Positions 6,190-6,862 of a DNA stretch of 6,862 nucleotides are shown in pieces. The stretch comes from Bacteroidales bacterium. GTDB lineage: Bacteria > Bacteroidota > Bacteroidia > Bacteroidales > UBA7960. The position numbers were made by a program, and so were the translations under genes. How positions within the stretch are numbered: the first letter of the stretch is position 1; every line of letters begins with the position of its first letter. Location of the stretch: assembly GCA_003557965.1 (NCBI GenBank), contig PWND01000282.1, forward strand, positions 1 through 6,862. The letters are read 5' to 3'. The notes beneath the pieces are model-generated. The model ran no database searches. It saw only the letters and a list, made by a program, of their open reading frames with translations, and was not told the origin of the DNA.

Positions 6190-6862
6190 TTAATTGCTTT
6201 TATGGTTTTTCACTGTATTTTTGACCACTTTGCTTAAAATCCACAAATGCTTATCCAAACTAAAATTATTATTAATATTTTTCTTCCCTTCAGAACCTAA
6301 TTTTGCTGCATAACTCTGATCGTCAAGTATAGCTTTCATATTAGCGGCCATTTCATCAACATTATGCTCTTCACATAGCAAGCCCGTTTTACCATGTATG
6401 ATTACATCAGGAATACCGGCATGAAGGGTACTGATTACAGGCAAACCAGCAGCGCTTGCTTCAAGAATTGAGACCGGCGTGCCTTCCATATCACCACTTT
6501 GCGCAGTTATAGAATGTTGAACATAGGCTCTTGCTGTTTTCAAATAATTAATAAACTCTCTTTGAGTAATTATGCCAGGGAACTCAACATTTTCATCTAA
6601 TGAAAAGTATCTTACGAGGTTTTTACAGGCACTAAGCAAGATACCATCACCTGCTAAAATTAATTTTGCATCCGGATGAAGATCTAAGATCTTTTTGAAG
6701 GCCAATAATGTATAATAAGGTGCTTTTTTATCTACAAACCTTCCAACACTGATTAAATTCTTACTGCTACCGATGGTTTCGACCGAATAAAAAATTGGAT
6801 CTGGCCCATAAGTATTATACACTACTTTTTCTGCCGGGCAACCCAAACTTAATATTTTATTC
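6190..6862 (-). CDS. GT4-family glycosyltransferase, C-terminal part (cut by right edge)
   Basis: The C-terminal 223 residues of a GT-B, GT4-type glycosyltransferase; the N-terminal domain is beyond the window. The frame is open to the edge and its first visible residues, NKILSLGCPAEKVVYNTYGPDPIFYS, are the linker typical of GT4 enzymes just before the donor-binding domain, so the TTG at 6844-6846 is an internal leucine codon and not a start. Then come LISVGRFVDKKAPYYTLLAF, KLILAGDGILL, VEFPGIIT and the donor-binding stretch SGDMEGTPVSILEASAAGLPVI with the E-x7-E pair at visible residues 126 and 134, followed by HAGIPDVIIHGKTGLL. The SGD.EGTP form with HAGIPD recalls the colanic-acid WcaL/AmsK-like subgroup, which is a resemblance only. 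It is the first visible gene of the minus-strand operon, and the GT2 remnant follows 14 nt after its TAA stop. Confidence 0.92.
   Translation of the reverse strand, partial: NKILSLGCPAEKVVYNTYGPDPIFYSVETIGSSKNLISVGRFVDKKAPYYTLLAFKKILDLHPDAKLILAGDGILLSACKNLVRYFSLDENVEFPGIITQREFINYLKTARAYVQHSITAQSGDMEGTPVSILEASAAGLPVISTLHAGIPDVIIHGKTGLLCEEHNVDEMAANMKAILDDQSYAAKLGSEGKKNINNNFSLDKHLWILSKVVKNTVKNHKSN

Noticed and set aside
6176..6192. AT-rich TATAAA-like sequence before the GT2 remnant as a promoter.
   Set aside because: Such strings are expected by chance in AT-rich DNA, and no matching upstream element could be identified.
5897..6193. 98-codon plus-strand open frame across the remnant and the start of the GT2 gene.
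   Set aside because: It is antisense to two clear GT2 motif regions, and its translation has no recognisable domain or sensible composition.

Overview
The window is the downstream end of a surface-polysaccharide (O-antigen, capsule or exopolysaccharide) glycosyltransferase cluster. It is AT-rich and densely packed, and Shine-Dalgarno-like sequences are weak or absent at most starts. With the mix of GT2 and GT4 enzymes this suggests a Bacteroidota-like bacterium, but that is an inference: no taxonomic marker gene is present.

Layout. At the left edge (1-238, plus strand) lies the C-terminal end of a GT4 glycosyltransferase whose body is outside the window. Everything else is on the minus strand and is read right to left: a GT4 glycosyltransferase cut by the right edge (6190-6862); a 49-codon remnant of a GT2 glycosyltransferase (6026-6175); an intact GT2 enzyme (5028-6026); a GT-A-like protein with a DSD motif (4166-4990); a class I SAM-dependent methyltransferase (3457-4176); a WbbL/rhamnosyltransferase-like GT2 enzyme with a C-terminal hydrophobic segment (2442-3455); a divergent GT4-like enzyme (1348-2427); and a GT4 enzyme (228-1355). 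Junctions run from an 11 nt overlap to a 37 nt gap, so these genes very probably form one operon. It ends tail-to-tail against the plus-strand gene, with the two stop regions overlapping by 11 nt. No gap exceeds 300 bases, and I see no tRNA, rRNA, CRISPR array, IS element or convincing terminator.

How the genes work together. Several GT2/GT4 enzymes probably add successive sugars from nucleotide-sugar donors to a lipid-linked acceptor at the cytoplasmic face of the inner membrane, and the methyltransferase could decorate or cap the glycan. No polymerase, flippase or nucleotide-sugar synthesis gene is in the window, so the polymer type cannot be fixed.

Most notable observation. Just upstream of the intact GT2 gene there is an undisguised GT2 N-terminus (PVISIIIPVYN...LILVDD) that stops abruptly after the first conserved aspartates. 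By hand count its homologous part is 66/123 G+C, with GC-ending codons in 29 of 41 positions, clearly unlike the AT-rich genes around it. Its TAA stop overlaps the next gene's ATG as TAATG. It looks like a recombination scar left by exchange of glycosyltransferase genes, possibly now acting as a translated leader. Two other points: the methyltransferase and GT-A-like genes start best at internal ATGs, not at the TTGs that give the longest frames.
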